A stretch of DNA of 64,000 nucleotides. It comes from Spisula solida. Its lineage: Eukaryota > Mollusca > Bivalvia > Venerida > Mactridae. The position numbers and the translations under genes are program-made. Shown piece by piece: positions 34,798-46,109 of this stretch; the stretch's first letter is position 1; every line of letters starts with the position of its first letter. The DNA is taken from contig OX365955.1 of assembly GCA_947247005.1 (NCBI GenBank), positions 18,581,322-18,645,321 on the forward strand. Reading direction: 5' to 3'. Under the pieces are notes generated by a model. That model did no database searches. It was not told the DNA's origin and worked only from the letters and a program-made list of their open reading frames with translations.

Positions 34798-35838
34798 AGC
34801 TCACCTGAGCACTCGTGAACATGTTTTACCTAATCTACATGAAACTTGGTCACAATGTTTGTCGCTTTGCAATCTAGGTAAAGTGCGTAACTGGGTCATC
34901 TGGGGTCAAAAACTATGTCACATCAAATTAAAACCTTGTTTACGCTCTAGTAGTGATGGAACATCGGTTGCAAATCATAATCGATCATCAGCTAGAATCG
35001 ACTGGCACTTCCAATGCGATTTTCCCGATTAATAATCGGCAGAACAGGGACTGAATATGCAGTGTACTAATGCATGTTTTCCTACTTCCCAAGTCGCGAA
35101 AAAAGGTGACAAAGGGAAAAACAATGATTTTCGGTAGACGTTTTACTATCTGAGTTTGAACAAATTCATTGAATTGGTTCTAACAGGCATCCAATTGGTT
35201 CAAACTTCCATGCTTTGAAATTTTCCTAGCAATTTTTGATTAAATAAGTCTTGTTTTACATTTTGTTATATTTATCCGATGATCGATTATGGATGAATGA
35301 CATCGATCATCGGAATCGGCTGACTTCTGCACACCACTAATCGATGTTATCCGATAATTGGTACATCACTACGCTCTAGAGGTCACATTTTTTATGTTAT
35401 ATTAATGACACTTGGCCACAATGTGTAGCCATATGAAATCTAGGTATATGGGTAACTGGGTCTCCTGGCGTCAAAAACTAGGTCACAAGGTCACATCAAA
35501 GAAAAACCTTGTTAGCACTCTAGAGGTCACATTTTTACCTAATCTATATGAAACTTGGACACAATGTTTGTCGCTTTGAAATCTAAGTCAAGTGTGTAAC
35601 TGGGTCATCTTGGGTCAAAAACTAGGTCACATCAATTTTAAACCTTGTTTACGCTCTAGAGGTCACATTTTTTATGTTATATTAATGACACTTGGCCACA
35701 ATGTGTAGCTTTATGAAATCTAGGTCTAGTTCGTAACTAGGTCATCTGGGGTCAAAAACTAGGTCACCAGGTCACTGATTCTGCCTAAACTGCTGGTCAT
35801 ATGGTGAGCGCTTTAGAGCCAATGGTCCTCTTGTTGTA
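34798..35838. mobile_element. Mosaic AGCTCACC...GGTGAGC repeat inserted in the array
   Basis: Begins AGCTCACCTGAGC and ends with GGTGAGCGCTTTAGAGCC plus a CTTGTTGTA tail, so the outer AGCTCACC/GGTGAGC words are inverted. The interior has about four units with GAAACTTGG(T/A)CACAATG, AACTGGGTCATCTGGGGTCA and CTAGAGGTCACATTTTT. The surrounding 130-165-bp array continues on both sides, so this sequence was inserted into it. The style matches mosaic repeats common in molluscs; the transposon class is unknown to me. Confidence 0.7.
34951..35371. mobile_element. hAT-like MITE, 421 bp, with 8-bp target duplication
   Basis: The ends are inverted: TAGTGATG... at the left and ...CATCACTA at the right. 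The element is flanked by perfect 8-bp direct repeats CGCTCTAG (34,943-34,950 and 35,372-35,379). The uninterrupted site, CGCTCTAGAGGTCAC, is visible in the neighbouring unit near 35,655. An 8-bp duplication and a TAGTGATG-type end are characteristic of the hAT superfamily. Interior ATCGAT-rich sequence is partly inverted (AATCATAATCGATCATC near 34,974 against the GATGATCGATTATGG region near 35,280). No transposase is encoded. Confidence 0.9.
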
Positions 35839-35955
35839 TTAGTCAATTTTTCCTTGAGTTATTAAAATTCTATCTGAATTTCATGAAATGTAGAATAAAT
35901 ACAAACTGAATGAACAACCATACTGTGAAGATGCCCCTCACTAATAACTGTAATG
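35839..35955 (+). repeat. Continuation of the 130-165-bp tandem array
   Basis: TTAGTCAATTTTTCCTTGAG followed by AATTTCATGAAATGTAGAAT and a GTGAAGATGCCCCTCA word resumes the array interrupted at 34,797. Confidence 0.7.
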
Positions 35956-36004
35956 AGTTATTTTGATATAGTATCAATGGATGATTGAATCCCCTTTAGG
36001 CAAT

Positions 36005-36553
36005 GCCTTAGTTCATATTAACTATGTACATTGACTAGTGATCTAGTGGTCAAATGGCAGTGCATCACTGCTGCACTGAATGTTGTCATGCAGGTTCTGT
36101 CTGTGACCATTGTCGATCAGGTTGTATTTGGGGTATACCTGTTTTACAAACAACTCTTTGTATGGAATGAACGAATAATAATATTGCCCGTTTAGAATTT
36201 GACAAGACTGAAACAGTGAGCTTAGGTACTTGGCATGAGTACTTTGCAAACATGGTTACGTTTTAGGAATTTACAATCATATCGACTTATCTATATGACT
36301 TTTTTGTGGGGAAATCACAGACGTGCAAGTAATTCTAAGTAACGAGTATGATGACTTAATAGATACGACCTGAGCTTTGTTGGCATACCGCAATAGAATA
36401 TCATCCAATATGCTATTGTCAGACGGTTATTTTAGTAGATATCACGGTTCGTATGAAACTTTCTGTATTCATTTACTACCAATTATAATGTCCTTAAAGT
36501 GTTTCATATCAAATACATGATATTAAACCTGTTTTATTATTAACATTAGTAGT
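36005..36553. other. End block of copy A with the empty MITE site
   Basis: Contains AACTATGTACATTGAC (about 36,020), the uninterrupted form of the site occupied by a MITE in copy B, then GCATCACTGCTGCACTGAAT and more sequence aligned to 57,119-57,645. The 91-codon plus-strand frame of copy B (57,178) is disrupted here. Confidence 0.7.
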
Positions 36554-38187
36554 GGAAAGTATCCTCCCTAGTAGAGAGGCGCGGGGAATGATTTCACGAC
36601 CGGTTGTCGCATAAATTGACGTTGCATGACCGGAAGTCACGTGATCCTTACACGGCGAACAGTCAGGTCCCGATGCAGGGGTCGGGAGTGATAATTAAGT
36701 GCAAACAAAGAACAGTTCTGGAGGTAGGCGTGGATATGATATGCGTCCTTAGTAATTTTCAAGCAAATACGTCTACTTTTTGACCACGGAAAGTACCGAG
36801 CTACTTTGATATGCAAGTTTTTTTTGGAATGAACTTCGACTTTTACACGAGCGTATTATAATATTTCATTATATCATATTTCAAAATTTCTTTGTTACTC
36901 AGACTTTGGTGAGCAACAAGATCACAGGAGGAGGGAAACAATGACAATAAAAACTCCAAAATATTGCTACCATACTGTTAGACAAGTTTAAAGCAATCAA
37001 TAACTGTGAAGAAAAGCCAAAAAAAACACATCAAGACAGACTACAATGCACAGTTGTTTAAATCTATAAAAATATAACATTAAATATAAAAATAGATTTA
37101 TTTTTTTCTCGACGCTACCTTTATCTGCGGTACAGTGATACGAATGAGGACAAATATAAACAAGCGCTATACCAGCTACTATTAAAAAAATAATAAAACA
37201 AGGAACGTACATTACAATAAAACCTTAGGCATACAAATGTGCATTTGTAGTGTTTAAAGTTTTATGTTTTTTTAAAAATGACAAAATTACTTTACATGAG
37301 GGTCTGATAAACGATTATCAAAGAATCTGACATTATATTGGCTCGCATTTTCAGATAGATATAGTCCAAGAGTTGAAGGCCATTTATTTACAATTATTGT
37401 CCAAATAACTACAAGTACCGTAATTATGGCGGATTTTCTAGCCGGCAGAACCATTTAAATGCAATATTCTGTAGCTCATAATTTTCTTTTATATTTTAAA
37501 ACCTGGTACAAGTACACATTACAGTAGGTCTACAAAATTAAGGAATAGAGTAGGTCTACGTAATTAAGACGCCCGCATTTATTCCTTATGCAATCTTAAC
37601 TAATCGGCTATTTCCGTCATCTGGATAACTAAAACAAGAAAGTTATTAACCGACGATTTTAGGCTTAAAATATGGATTTTATCGAGCGGCCGTACGATTA
37701 CCAAATACTCGAGTCTGTAGCAAACATCTTTTAAAGCAACTAAGCGAGGGAGATACAAACTCGTTGCTAAGGAAAACTTAGTGGAGTTTGACTACTATCA
37801 TGGATGCCAAGGAGGAAATCACAGAATGTAGACAATGAAAGGACTTGTTTTGAACAAGGAAAATCGTTTTTTATACACATAATTAACGTAATTATACAAT
37901 TAACTCAACTCCCGATGCTGATTTTCAATAAAAACTGAAGCAGGGTTGTACCGATTACCCTTCGTACCTAAAGTAGGCTAAACATTTCTTATCAATGATT
38001 CTGTCAATCGTGAACAATCTTCCTGTACTGGATTATCATGTTATTAAAAATGTAGCACAACTGAAAACGGTCCAATGCTGTTTTTCAAAACAGACCCGTA
38101 GCTACTGTACGGTTTTTTGGAACAAAGCTCGTATTATAGCGACATTATTTATAATTCAAGCATTACCACAACTGTATGCAAACGATA
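36554..38187. other. Spacer between duplicate copies
   Basis: No gene recognised. It contains the 37,845-37,925 segment shared with 31,960 in copy A. A 137-codon plus-strand frame (37,995-38,408) begins here and runs into copy B, but the homologous part of copy A (10,950-11,180) has frame-breaking indels and no family signature is visible. Confidence 0.5.
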
Positions 38188-38399
38188 CCAAACATTGTTG
38201 CAGTAGTTTAATAAACAGCGTTTTTATTTTTCTCTCCGTAAATAAAGTCAATTTGTTTCAATTTGAGCTGCGGAAATATGTGTTACTGTTCCAATCAAGG
38301 GTTGTAAGTGTAGTGTTGATGTCATTGGTTTCTATTGCTATTTTGCCAGTGAAGCCTGTGTTATATTGGCTTCTTGTGTTCCCCCACACAATTGACCGT

Positions 38400-38780
38400 A
38401 TTAAATAAGATTGCGTCATATAGTACAAGCACATACCGTATTACTGAACTATCAATATGGTTCCTTCGTACAATTAATTTGTAGTAAACAAGACATATCA
38501 TTGAAGCTATGTACTATATTCAGAAACTCGTCGGCAGCTCTAGTCAGCCATATTACTCAAGATATGTCGGGCTGGTATAAAAAAGAACATTATACTTCAG
38601 ATCGTAGATGTTGTGAATACAAGTTGATTAATTTGCATTTCATTTGTGACATTGTCTGATTTCAAATACCAGTGTGGTCATTACTTGCACTAAAAGCTAT
38701 AACGATAACTGTAAAGTGTTTGCGCTGACAATATCTGCTTACATTATGTCAGCCATGTTTTTTATTTACTTTAACACTTG
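38400..38780. other. B-specific sequence opposite the A SINE fragment
   Basis: No counterpart in A and no gene recognised; the small frames at 38,411 and 38,674 have no family signature. Confidence 0.4.
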
Positions 38781-39080
38781 TGGTTTTAAGCTCGTATGTG
38801 TCCTATTGTTTGATTCTCGGATTAGTTCATCGTCATTTTGCGTGAAAAGGTTTGAACTCGATACATATGACCATCAGCTTTGCAATGAGCTAGATTATAT
38901 TGAATAGCACGCGTATGTAAATACGTAATGGATACATCTGACAGCAATGAATTAACGTTTTATACACTAAGCTTCGAATCTCGACATGTCCTTGCCTTGT
39001 CTTCTCGGTAACGTATACTGAATCAATTCCCATCAAGTTTCTCTATGACAATATCGATGTAATTAAATCCCTACTTATAC

Positions 39081-39340
39081 ACCAAGGCCTCCAAACCCCG
39101 GGAAAGGGCGGGGTTTATATTTTTGCCTTTTCAAACCCCTGGTGAAATCCCTGCACCAAGGGCCATGCAGATGGTAAAGCCCCCGCAAAATGTCCTGCCC
39201 TATACCTCATATATTTCCCCAAAACAAAAGCCCCGCAATCACACGGCAATGTGGGGACATCGGAAAGGTTAAAGCCACGGGTCGGTCCCCCCACTATACC
39301 CGTCCTTCACTGGGGTTGGGTCGTGGTTTCAATTGACTGG
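39081..39340. mobile_element. GC-rich MITE (family M), copy B1
   Basis: Ortholog of 11,946-12,211. The right terminus CGTGGTTTCAATTGACTGG is intact and is the reverse complement of the family's left end; here the left end has lost about 15 bp. Comparing A1 and B1 recovers both element ends. Confidence 0.75.
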
Positions 39341-39961
39341 AGCTTTATCTGGATAATACAAAAATGAATAATGTTTGACTATTCAAAATACTCAAGACAT
39401 GACATTATGACTTGCATAAAGGTACAAATGTGTATGTGTAGTCCAATTCCTAATAACAAATTGTACTTTTTTAATAATCATTTAACAACTATGAATTGAG
39501 TTATTTGACTTTAAAAGCTTCGTTAACATTAATTTTGTGAACAATAAGATATATAATATAATTATGAATCCACATTTTTTAAATACTAGAGGTGCTGAAC
39601 TGTTTTAGAATAAATCAGAACATCCTATTTTGACATACCAGCACAATAAAATCGATCTATCCCTGTCCAACCACGTTCACCTGTTATGTAATACATGTAT
39701 ATACACTAATCGTGAATCATAATACTAGTATTTCATGTATTATCAACCAAAACCATCCATCTTGTAGAGGGCTTTAACGTTGGCGTTTTTAAATGAAGTG
39801 TACCTGTCAAAGCATAAGAAGTATTGGTAGAGTATGAAATACCATTTTCTGTGAAGACAATCAGTAATATATGAGGGCATATTATTTCAGCTTTGTATGG
39901 CGACATAGCAGAGTTACACTGTTGTATGGTGTTGGGGTTTAATGTAAGTCTAAATGTGCTG
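39341..39961. other. Duplicated non-coding sequence
   Basis: Collinear with 12,212-12,870. The 100-codon minus-strand frame at 39,733-40,035 starts inside the minisatellite and is not credible as a gene. Confidence 0.55.
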
Positions 39962-40074
39962 AACCCGGAGACGTCTGACATACATGTGTACCTGGAGACG
40001 TCTGACATACATGTGTACCCGGAGACGTCTGACATACATTATGTACCCGGAGACGTCTGACATACATGTATGTG
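39962..40074. repeat. 27-bp minisatellite, ~4 units (copy B)
   Basis: The same unit as the 12,871-13,979 array, but only about four units, one with an extra base (CATTATGT). Both flanks align with those of the A array, so this is the orthologous locus with roughly a tenfold difference in unit number. Confidence 0.95.
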
Positions 40075-41349
40075 ATCATTGCTAATGTAACGTTACGTAT
40101 AATGGAGCAGTCTGACTGCAGCTATTTTACCATAACATTAAATTATTACACAGCCTGAACACAAATTGACCTGCATAACAATCGTAGTAGACCTTAATTG
40201 TGATTTTACAATGAACAAAGCCAATTACACGACTAAGGAGACCACTGGACAAATCATTTCTCGTTTCTATGTTGTTTACAATGACTAATTGACCATTAAA
40301 TATACAGTCTATCCACGATATTCATTAGCGCCTGTGCAACAAATTATGTAAATATAAGAAAAGAAAATACGGGACACGTATAAGACTCACACTAAAAGAT
40401 ACATACGCCAAATTGTCACCCTAAACATTAGGTTAGCAATAATGAATGAGAGTTAATTTGGGTTTATGGGAATTACTGCGGTGGAACTGTGCATGGCATC
40501 TGGGTAATTTTGTAGATTATTATGTCACAGAACCTGAATTTCTTCAGTTTTCCCGATTCTGACGAGGGCAATCTCTCCACAGTGATTGCAATCAACCGTT
40601 TTCAACCAGGTTTGATTAACATGTTCTTTTATTTTGCACATTATAGGAATAACTCTACTTTGAAAAGATCCAAACCATAACTTTACCTTGCAGTAGTTAC
40701 TGACAAGTCGACTTGAGATTTGTCGACTTCAAGGAATCAGCAATAGTCACCATGGTTTGATCAATAAGTAGGTGACAGTTTTATCTGATGCCGTTAATCT
40801 GCTGTTCATTTCCTCTATTTTGTAAACACATTAATTGCCTTTATAATGACAAATGTAGTGTTCGTCGACGTGATTTAAACACTGGTTATTGGATTTTCTT
40901 GGTAATAGTTCTGTCACACCTTTGTCAATTTTTCTTTAATCAGGGAGTTGGTGAAATTGTTCAACTATGGAAGCAGTTTTGCAATGTCTCTTTTGCTTCT
41001 ATCAATTTACAATTGATTTGTAATTAAGTACTACTTCCATCTACTGCCTTATCATACCACTTAGAATATTAATGACATCAATGCATGGCATGTGTCAAAT
41101 ACTGACCAGGATAAATGCACATTGTAGCCAAAATGTTACATGATTAAGATGCGCAATTAAAGGCTATACGTATTACAAGTTTAATGTGTCTCTTGTATTT
41201 TCATATTTCCTTTGCGATGTTGTACTGGTGTTCACCTCGACAATATTCAGGCGGAATTTGGCCATGCGTAATGAATGTTTTAATCTAAAGAATTTAAGTA
41301 CTCACTTATCTAAGTGCCGGTCAAATACTGGAAAACGTAAGTATTAGGA
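40075..41349. other. Duplicated non-coding sequence
   Basis: Collinear with 13,980-15,331; no gene supported. Confidence 0.55.
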
Positions 41350-41964
41350 GGTAGGTATTAAATTGACTAAGGAATTTGGTATTAAGCATCTATTTACATG
41401 AGGGTGTTATTCAAACGGACACTCAGCTATGGTTACTCTAGAGTACATTGAGCTTAGATGTTTGGTTTGTAGAATTGTCTAAGGGACCTTTACTAAGTTT
41501 GCTCAAATCATGACACAGTGGTCATATTTAACCCCCGACCAAATTTGTTTAGTGAGTGAATTAAGTGCTTCAACAGTCATGAAACTTCATATGGTTAATC
41601 ATCGTGACGTATACTAGCGCGTGACAATTCATTTATCGCTGAAATTTAAGATGGTCGACTGCAGTCATCTTGGATTATTAAATTTTGTACAACTGATGCT
41701 TATAATGTGTAGTAGTGTGTCATCATTTTGTTCAGAGAGATCCAGAATGGCCACCTTTAATTTTGTTTTTAAGAACTAAATACTCCTCCAAATATTGCAA
41801 TTGCATTATCCCAAAGGGTAATGATACTCAGATGAGCGATATCTTGTTAAATCCTACGATAGTTTTAAGAGCGTGTTGGCACGCAAAACATGCCATTTTG
41901 TAAGCATTAGCGTAAAACTAAATATAATAAATATGAAACCTCGACCTTGTAGGTGCTAAGTTTA
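41350..41964. other. B-specific unassigned sequence
   Basis: Occupies the place of the unrelated 15,332-16,639 stretch of copy A. The 62-codon frame at 41,715 is not recognised. Confidence 0.4.
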
Positions 41965-42124
41965 ACGAACCCTACTAACCAGACAAATAATTGTAAACAC
42001 GTGGTACCATGTTTCAAGTGACATCCGTTTCAATGCTTTATGCGTTACCTTACAGACGATCTGTTCAATGTTTTATGCGCTCTGTAACAGACGATTTATT
42101 TGAAAGGCCGATTTATGCCACTGC

Positions 42125-42412
42125 TTGCTAGCGCATGAACTATATATAAAATCTTTTTCAGCGGCTTGGTAGTTCTTTCCAGCACCCTGTGAAACCTGTA
42201 TTTTCCAAGGCTTCACAGGGTGCTGAAAAAACGGTACAGCTGTTGAAACGACCATGATTGAGCTCTGCTGTGGGATTTCCAACATGAGATACCATATATT
42301 TCATGGAAATTAAGCATTTATTTCCCTTTGCGTGGGACCTGTAGCCAAACGTCAAGTGGTATTGCTACACTGTATCAGGCAGTGTGACGAAATACACACG
42401 TTCTATGAAGGG
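42125..42412. repeat. Single-arm relative of the fold-back element (copy B)
   Basis: Ortholog of 16,800-17,045. It contains a well-preserved hairpin, CAGCACCCTGTGAA (about 42,180) with CTTCACAGGGTGCTG (about 42,212), and an extra stretch around 42,250-42,290. Confidence 0.65.
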
Positions 42413-42905
42413 GGAAAGACGATGCTTAACAATTGGTTAATATCTTAAATAGTAATTATAACCCTACACAACGAGTTGTAATGGAGTATACTGGATTCAA
42501 CATGACTGTCGGTCAGAACATCGGTTTATCCATAGGTGTCTTCTTATGGACTTACCTCCCCTACACTTTTCGCAGACGATAAGAATTATTTTGTCAGAAA
42601 TATGGTCCTTTTTTATTAATTATATATAATATGATTAGACAAATACTTAACAATGCAACTACTCCTACAATTTGAGCAGAACTGCCTTTAAACTTAAACA
42701 AAATTAACATGATGTGCATGATGGAAAGAATGGGCACAGTGATGATTTTGGCAAAAGTTATGACCGTTCGTTTGTACATTCACTGTATAATATACCGACA
42801 GTATTTACAGTATTCAATTCATACTTCCATGTGTAACGAACTACAGGAAGAAGATGTGCATGAAGGAAGGCATTAGGTGCAGTGATTTTACCACGTAAGG
42901 GTATA

Positions 42906-43570
42906 TGCATATATTCTTTATATATTCTTTATTTATATTATAGGCCAACGGCCCATACACACAAACAATATACATATAACATGTTTACAATGTACATATC
43001 ATGGCAGTAATGTAACAATTTATATGCATACATAGGTATATTAAATTAATAGAACAATGTAGACCCAATATTAACATCATATTTATTATAATATTGTTTC
43101 AGAACGGACCTTTAAAGCATAATAAATAAACATCGTCATATTTCGTATTATTGTTTCATTTGCACAAGTCAATAGACAATTAATTTATGTAAATTTGGTC
43201 CTTCAAAATATTGTTTAGGAATGTATGTCAAACGTAGATTATCATAGGGCGGACAAATTAATAGAAAATTGTATTCACACTCAATTATTCTATCACAATG
43301 AATACAGAAACGATTTTCATGTGGGATTCCAATGTGACGACCCTTCTCTATCATGTATATGAATCTGCCAAAAGGCAATAGCTCTTGATGTGAACGTTTC
43401 TTACTTATATCATACAATCCTGCTTCCACGCTATGCAATCTTAAAAATACCGAAACAATTGATGTATACCTTTCACCGCAAATAAGAAACTCCGTAAGTT
43501 TTGTGTTGATGTACATGTATCTTTGTTGTCAAAAAGATCTAGTATTGCGTGGTATTTGCAAGCGAAATAC
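42906..43570 (-). pseudogene. LINE (non-LTR retrotransposon) 3' remnant
   Basis: The minus-strand frame 43,516-43,169 (115 codons) ends in a motif of the C-terminal region of LINE polymerases: GRHIGIPHENRFCIHC, then a Glu-rich step, NFLLICPPYDNLRL. This is the Arg-x-Cys-x2-Cys ... His/Asn-Phe-Leu-Leu-x-Cys-Pro-x-Tyr pattern found after the reverse transcriptase domain. The upstream coding part is in another frame (43,626-43,441), so there is a frameshift near 43,490 relative to copy A. Downstream is a 3' UTR ending in GGCCGTTGGCCTATAATATA, an AATAAAG word and short ATATAAAGAAT repeats. The clade (CR1/L2/RTE-like) is not determined. The fragment is non-functional. Confidence 0.75.
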
Positions 43571-43864
43571 ACTGGGATGAGAAAAACATGGGATGAGAAA
43601 AACATTACATTTTGTATAACTGTCATTTGAGACCTCAGCTGTTAACAGTTTGATTGGAAGCATGTGGATAATGAAGAAAAGTCACGATGCCTCAACTATA
43701 CATAGCGATTAACGATTAATTTAAACGTATTTATATTGGATATTTTTACGATATATTATGACATTGGACAATGTCAGACGATATAATTGTGCAAAAATCC
43801 TAATATAAAAACATGACATGTTAGTAATACAAGTAAGCCACCATGGCAGCACGATAGTCACAAA

Positions 43865-44240
43865 AAACGTTATTGAGTTATTGAACGTAAACCTTTGAAT
43901 AGTCACGCTGACCTTGACCCTTTTGACCTAAACATCAATGGGGGTCATTATCTGTTAATGTCAAACCTCCAAGTAAAGGTTACAGATATTAGGGCATAGC
44001 GTTATTGGGTTATTGAACGGAAACCATTTGAATAGTCAGAAATGGTAAATGTGAAAGTGACCTGGATCTTTGATTAACTAACCTCAAAGTCAATAAGGTT
44101 ATCTCCTGTTAATGACTTACCTCCATGTAAAGTATGAAGATCCAAGAACAAAGTGTTCTTAAGTTGTTGAATGGAAACTGTTTGGTTTACCGACCGACAT
44201 GATATACCCCTCTTCAAAGATAAGGGGCATAAACATGGAC
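43865..44240 (+). repeat. GACC-rich mosaic repeat (copy B)
   Basis: Ortholog of 18,191-18,605, with GTTATTGAACG-type words near 43,868, 44,000 and 44,152 and the ACCGACATGATATACCCCTC hinge near the end. Confidence 0.75.
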
Positions 44241-44404
44241 ATACGAGACTGTTAGCTGACGAACTTTCAACAATTTTCTCCATTACATAAATTAACGTTC
44301 ATGTCTATTTTTTAGAATAATATTAACGCAATGCGGTTCAATATAAACAATAGAATTTATTAAACAATATATATCGTACCTAAATAATACAAAATGTACT
44401 ATAA

Positions 44405-44569
44405 ACACATTATAATAATCGGACAGTGAAGACAAACCATATCAGAAACAGCAGGACATGAAATACTGAACAGTTACAGAAACACGACATCCAATTCCGA
44501 CTGCAAGTCTCCTTGAGCATTCAGGCAAACAAACCAGGAACAAGAGCCAGACGACAAGAACAGAGGAAG
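44405..44569 (+). repeat. A-rich repeat preceding the 81-bp array (copy B)
   Basis: Aligned with 18,780-18,933; possibly a diverged family G head (CGGACAGTGAAGACA). Confidence 0.45.
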
Positions 44570-44812
44570 GGAAATACCACACCACAAGCAAGGGCAGTAG
44601 AAGAACAGTAAAGTAAACATTATTTTATGCAGTTCATACATGACCCCCAGGGAAACCACACACCACATGCAAGGACAGTAGAAGAACATTAAAGTTAACA
44701 TTATTTTATGCAGTTCATACATGACCCCCAGGGAAACCACACACCACATGCAAGGACAGTAGAAGAACATTAAAGTTAACATTATTTTATGCAGTACATA
44801 CATGACCCTCAG
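44570..44812 (+). repeat. 81-bp tandem triplication, B only
   Basis: Three consecutive 81-bp units start at 44,570, 44,651 and 44,732. Each contains CAGTAGAAGAACA, TTAACATTATTTTATGCAGT and CATACATGACCC. Units 2 and 3 are nearly identical; unit 1 is more diverged. The period is a multiple of three, so a minus-strand frame of 109 codons with repeated LHKIMLTLMFFYCPCMWCVV runs through; it is not kept in copy A, which has one unit. Confidence 0.9.
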
Positions 44813-46109
44813 AGAACTTATAATTATGTTGAGCTATTAGAAAATACTATTATTATAACAAAGCAGACTGTGCACTACATGTATTAATTATATGATAACT
44901 TTATTAATTTCATTACACCTATTAATTACATATGTTGAATGAGAGCGTACTTGCTGACATTGTGGGAATGAAATTGTGCACAGCAAAGCATTCGTGCGAA
45001 GATATTAATGAAAAATGTCGCAAAATACCATATTGGATTATGCTCATTTGCATAATACATTTTAACATTGGTATTGATTGGTTATCGGACACAGGACGGA
45101 AAAGTCCATCAAATTATAGTATCCATACTATTTGTCAAACCGAAAAAGTACCCAGGAACGGCTTTAAAATGTCATGCAAGACATATAAGCGTTTAAGACA
45201 ATGTACAAATAAGTAAAAGTGCGTAATGCTTAACAACTATTGTACAAGTAATAAACATTAAATTGCAAAATCTAAATTGTTTGGCTCATTTGGGAACCAA
45301 TGTACGATCGATACTCCTCCTTTACACTATCTCTAAGGCTGATTTATTTTAATTCGCCGTTAAAAATCATATAGTCGTTCCTTATAGGATTTTGTCCAAG
45401 CATAGGGTAGATGAACTGTGTTAAGGCATACTGACGAAAATGCAATCCTTGTTGGCTAGCATTACATACGATATCAGATTAGTGTGTACGATTTGGACAA
45501 ATTGCATGCGGTATACGGCCATTTCTATTTGCATTAATGTTGCCATTGAGTCTCATTGGGCGCCTACATATGTACCACAGAGGAATAAATCTTATAAAAC
45601 GACACTAAAGAGAACACCTAGACTATTGAAGTGCAAAAGTTGACACTTACCGGTACAGCAGACGGTTTAATTGCCAGTGACTTCAATGTGTTTTCAAAGA
45701 TTCACGATATAATGACACCCTTGTTGCCCAGATGAACTAGCATGGTTGGATAATCACAGCATGATTATAACATGATTATTACACTGTTTAACATAGTGTG
45801 TATCATATTAACAAAATACAGTAAAATAGTTTCCTTTTCATGATAGCAACTTACCATTATGTCTTAATGCAGCATCAGAAGGTTATTAAACCAGTAGAAA
45901 TTAGAGAAAAAGGCCAAAAAAGGGATGCATACCTAAACATACATCCGCCATGTTGTATTCATGCTGTGATTATCAAATCATGCTGGTTTGTCTGGGTGAC
46001 CAGGGTGATGAGGGAATAACCTTAGTTATTTGATTTGATTGCACAACACTATTCACACTCTACGGGCCTTGGTAATCTTTGATGCGTATCTCTTACACAA
46101 ACCATACAT
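44813..46109. other. Duplicated non-coding sequence
   Basis: Collinear with 18,981-20,440, with a single copy of the 159-bp unit at about 45,912-46,068. The 94-codon frame at 44,932 is interrupted in copy A. Confidence 0.55.

Larger units (their letters stand above)
31565..36004. other. 4.4-kb A-specific block
   Basis: Homology to copy B stops after ATATACAGGTTA and resumes at AACTATGTACATTG. In copy B the two sides are adjacent except for a 213-bp MITE. The block contains the direct repeats and nested elements listed separately; the rest (for example 31,565-31,959 and 32,080-32,600) is unassigned. Confidence 0.75.
10926..36553 (+). repeat. Segmental duplication, copy A
   Basis: Direct, collinear homology to copy B at about 38,188-57,645. 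Matching blocks by eye are 10,926-11,180 with 38,188-38,365; 11,610-15,335 with 38,780-41,350; 16,640-25,315 with 41,965-53,088; 28,655-31,565 with 53,430-56,900; and 36,005-36,553 with 57,117-57,645. Two short windows gave 3 mismatches in 60 and 4 in 70; other parts are more diverged and carry many indels. Copy A is longer mainly because of the 1.1-kb minisatellite, a 3.3-kb block at 25.3-28.65 kb and a 4.4-kb block at 31.57-36.0 kb. Confidence 0.95.

Noticed and set aside
37995..38408. A 137-residue hydrophobic protein
   Set aside because: The aligned part of copy A (10,950-11,180) has frame-breaking indels, and no family or splice signal is seen.
44474..44803. A 109-residue membrane-like repeat protein on minus
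   Set aside because: It exists only because the 81-bp unit is a multiple of three and was triplicated in B; copy A has one unit.
44932..45216. A 94-residue protein
   Set aside because: The aligned copy A sequence near 19,139 has an in-frame stop, so the frame is not conserved.
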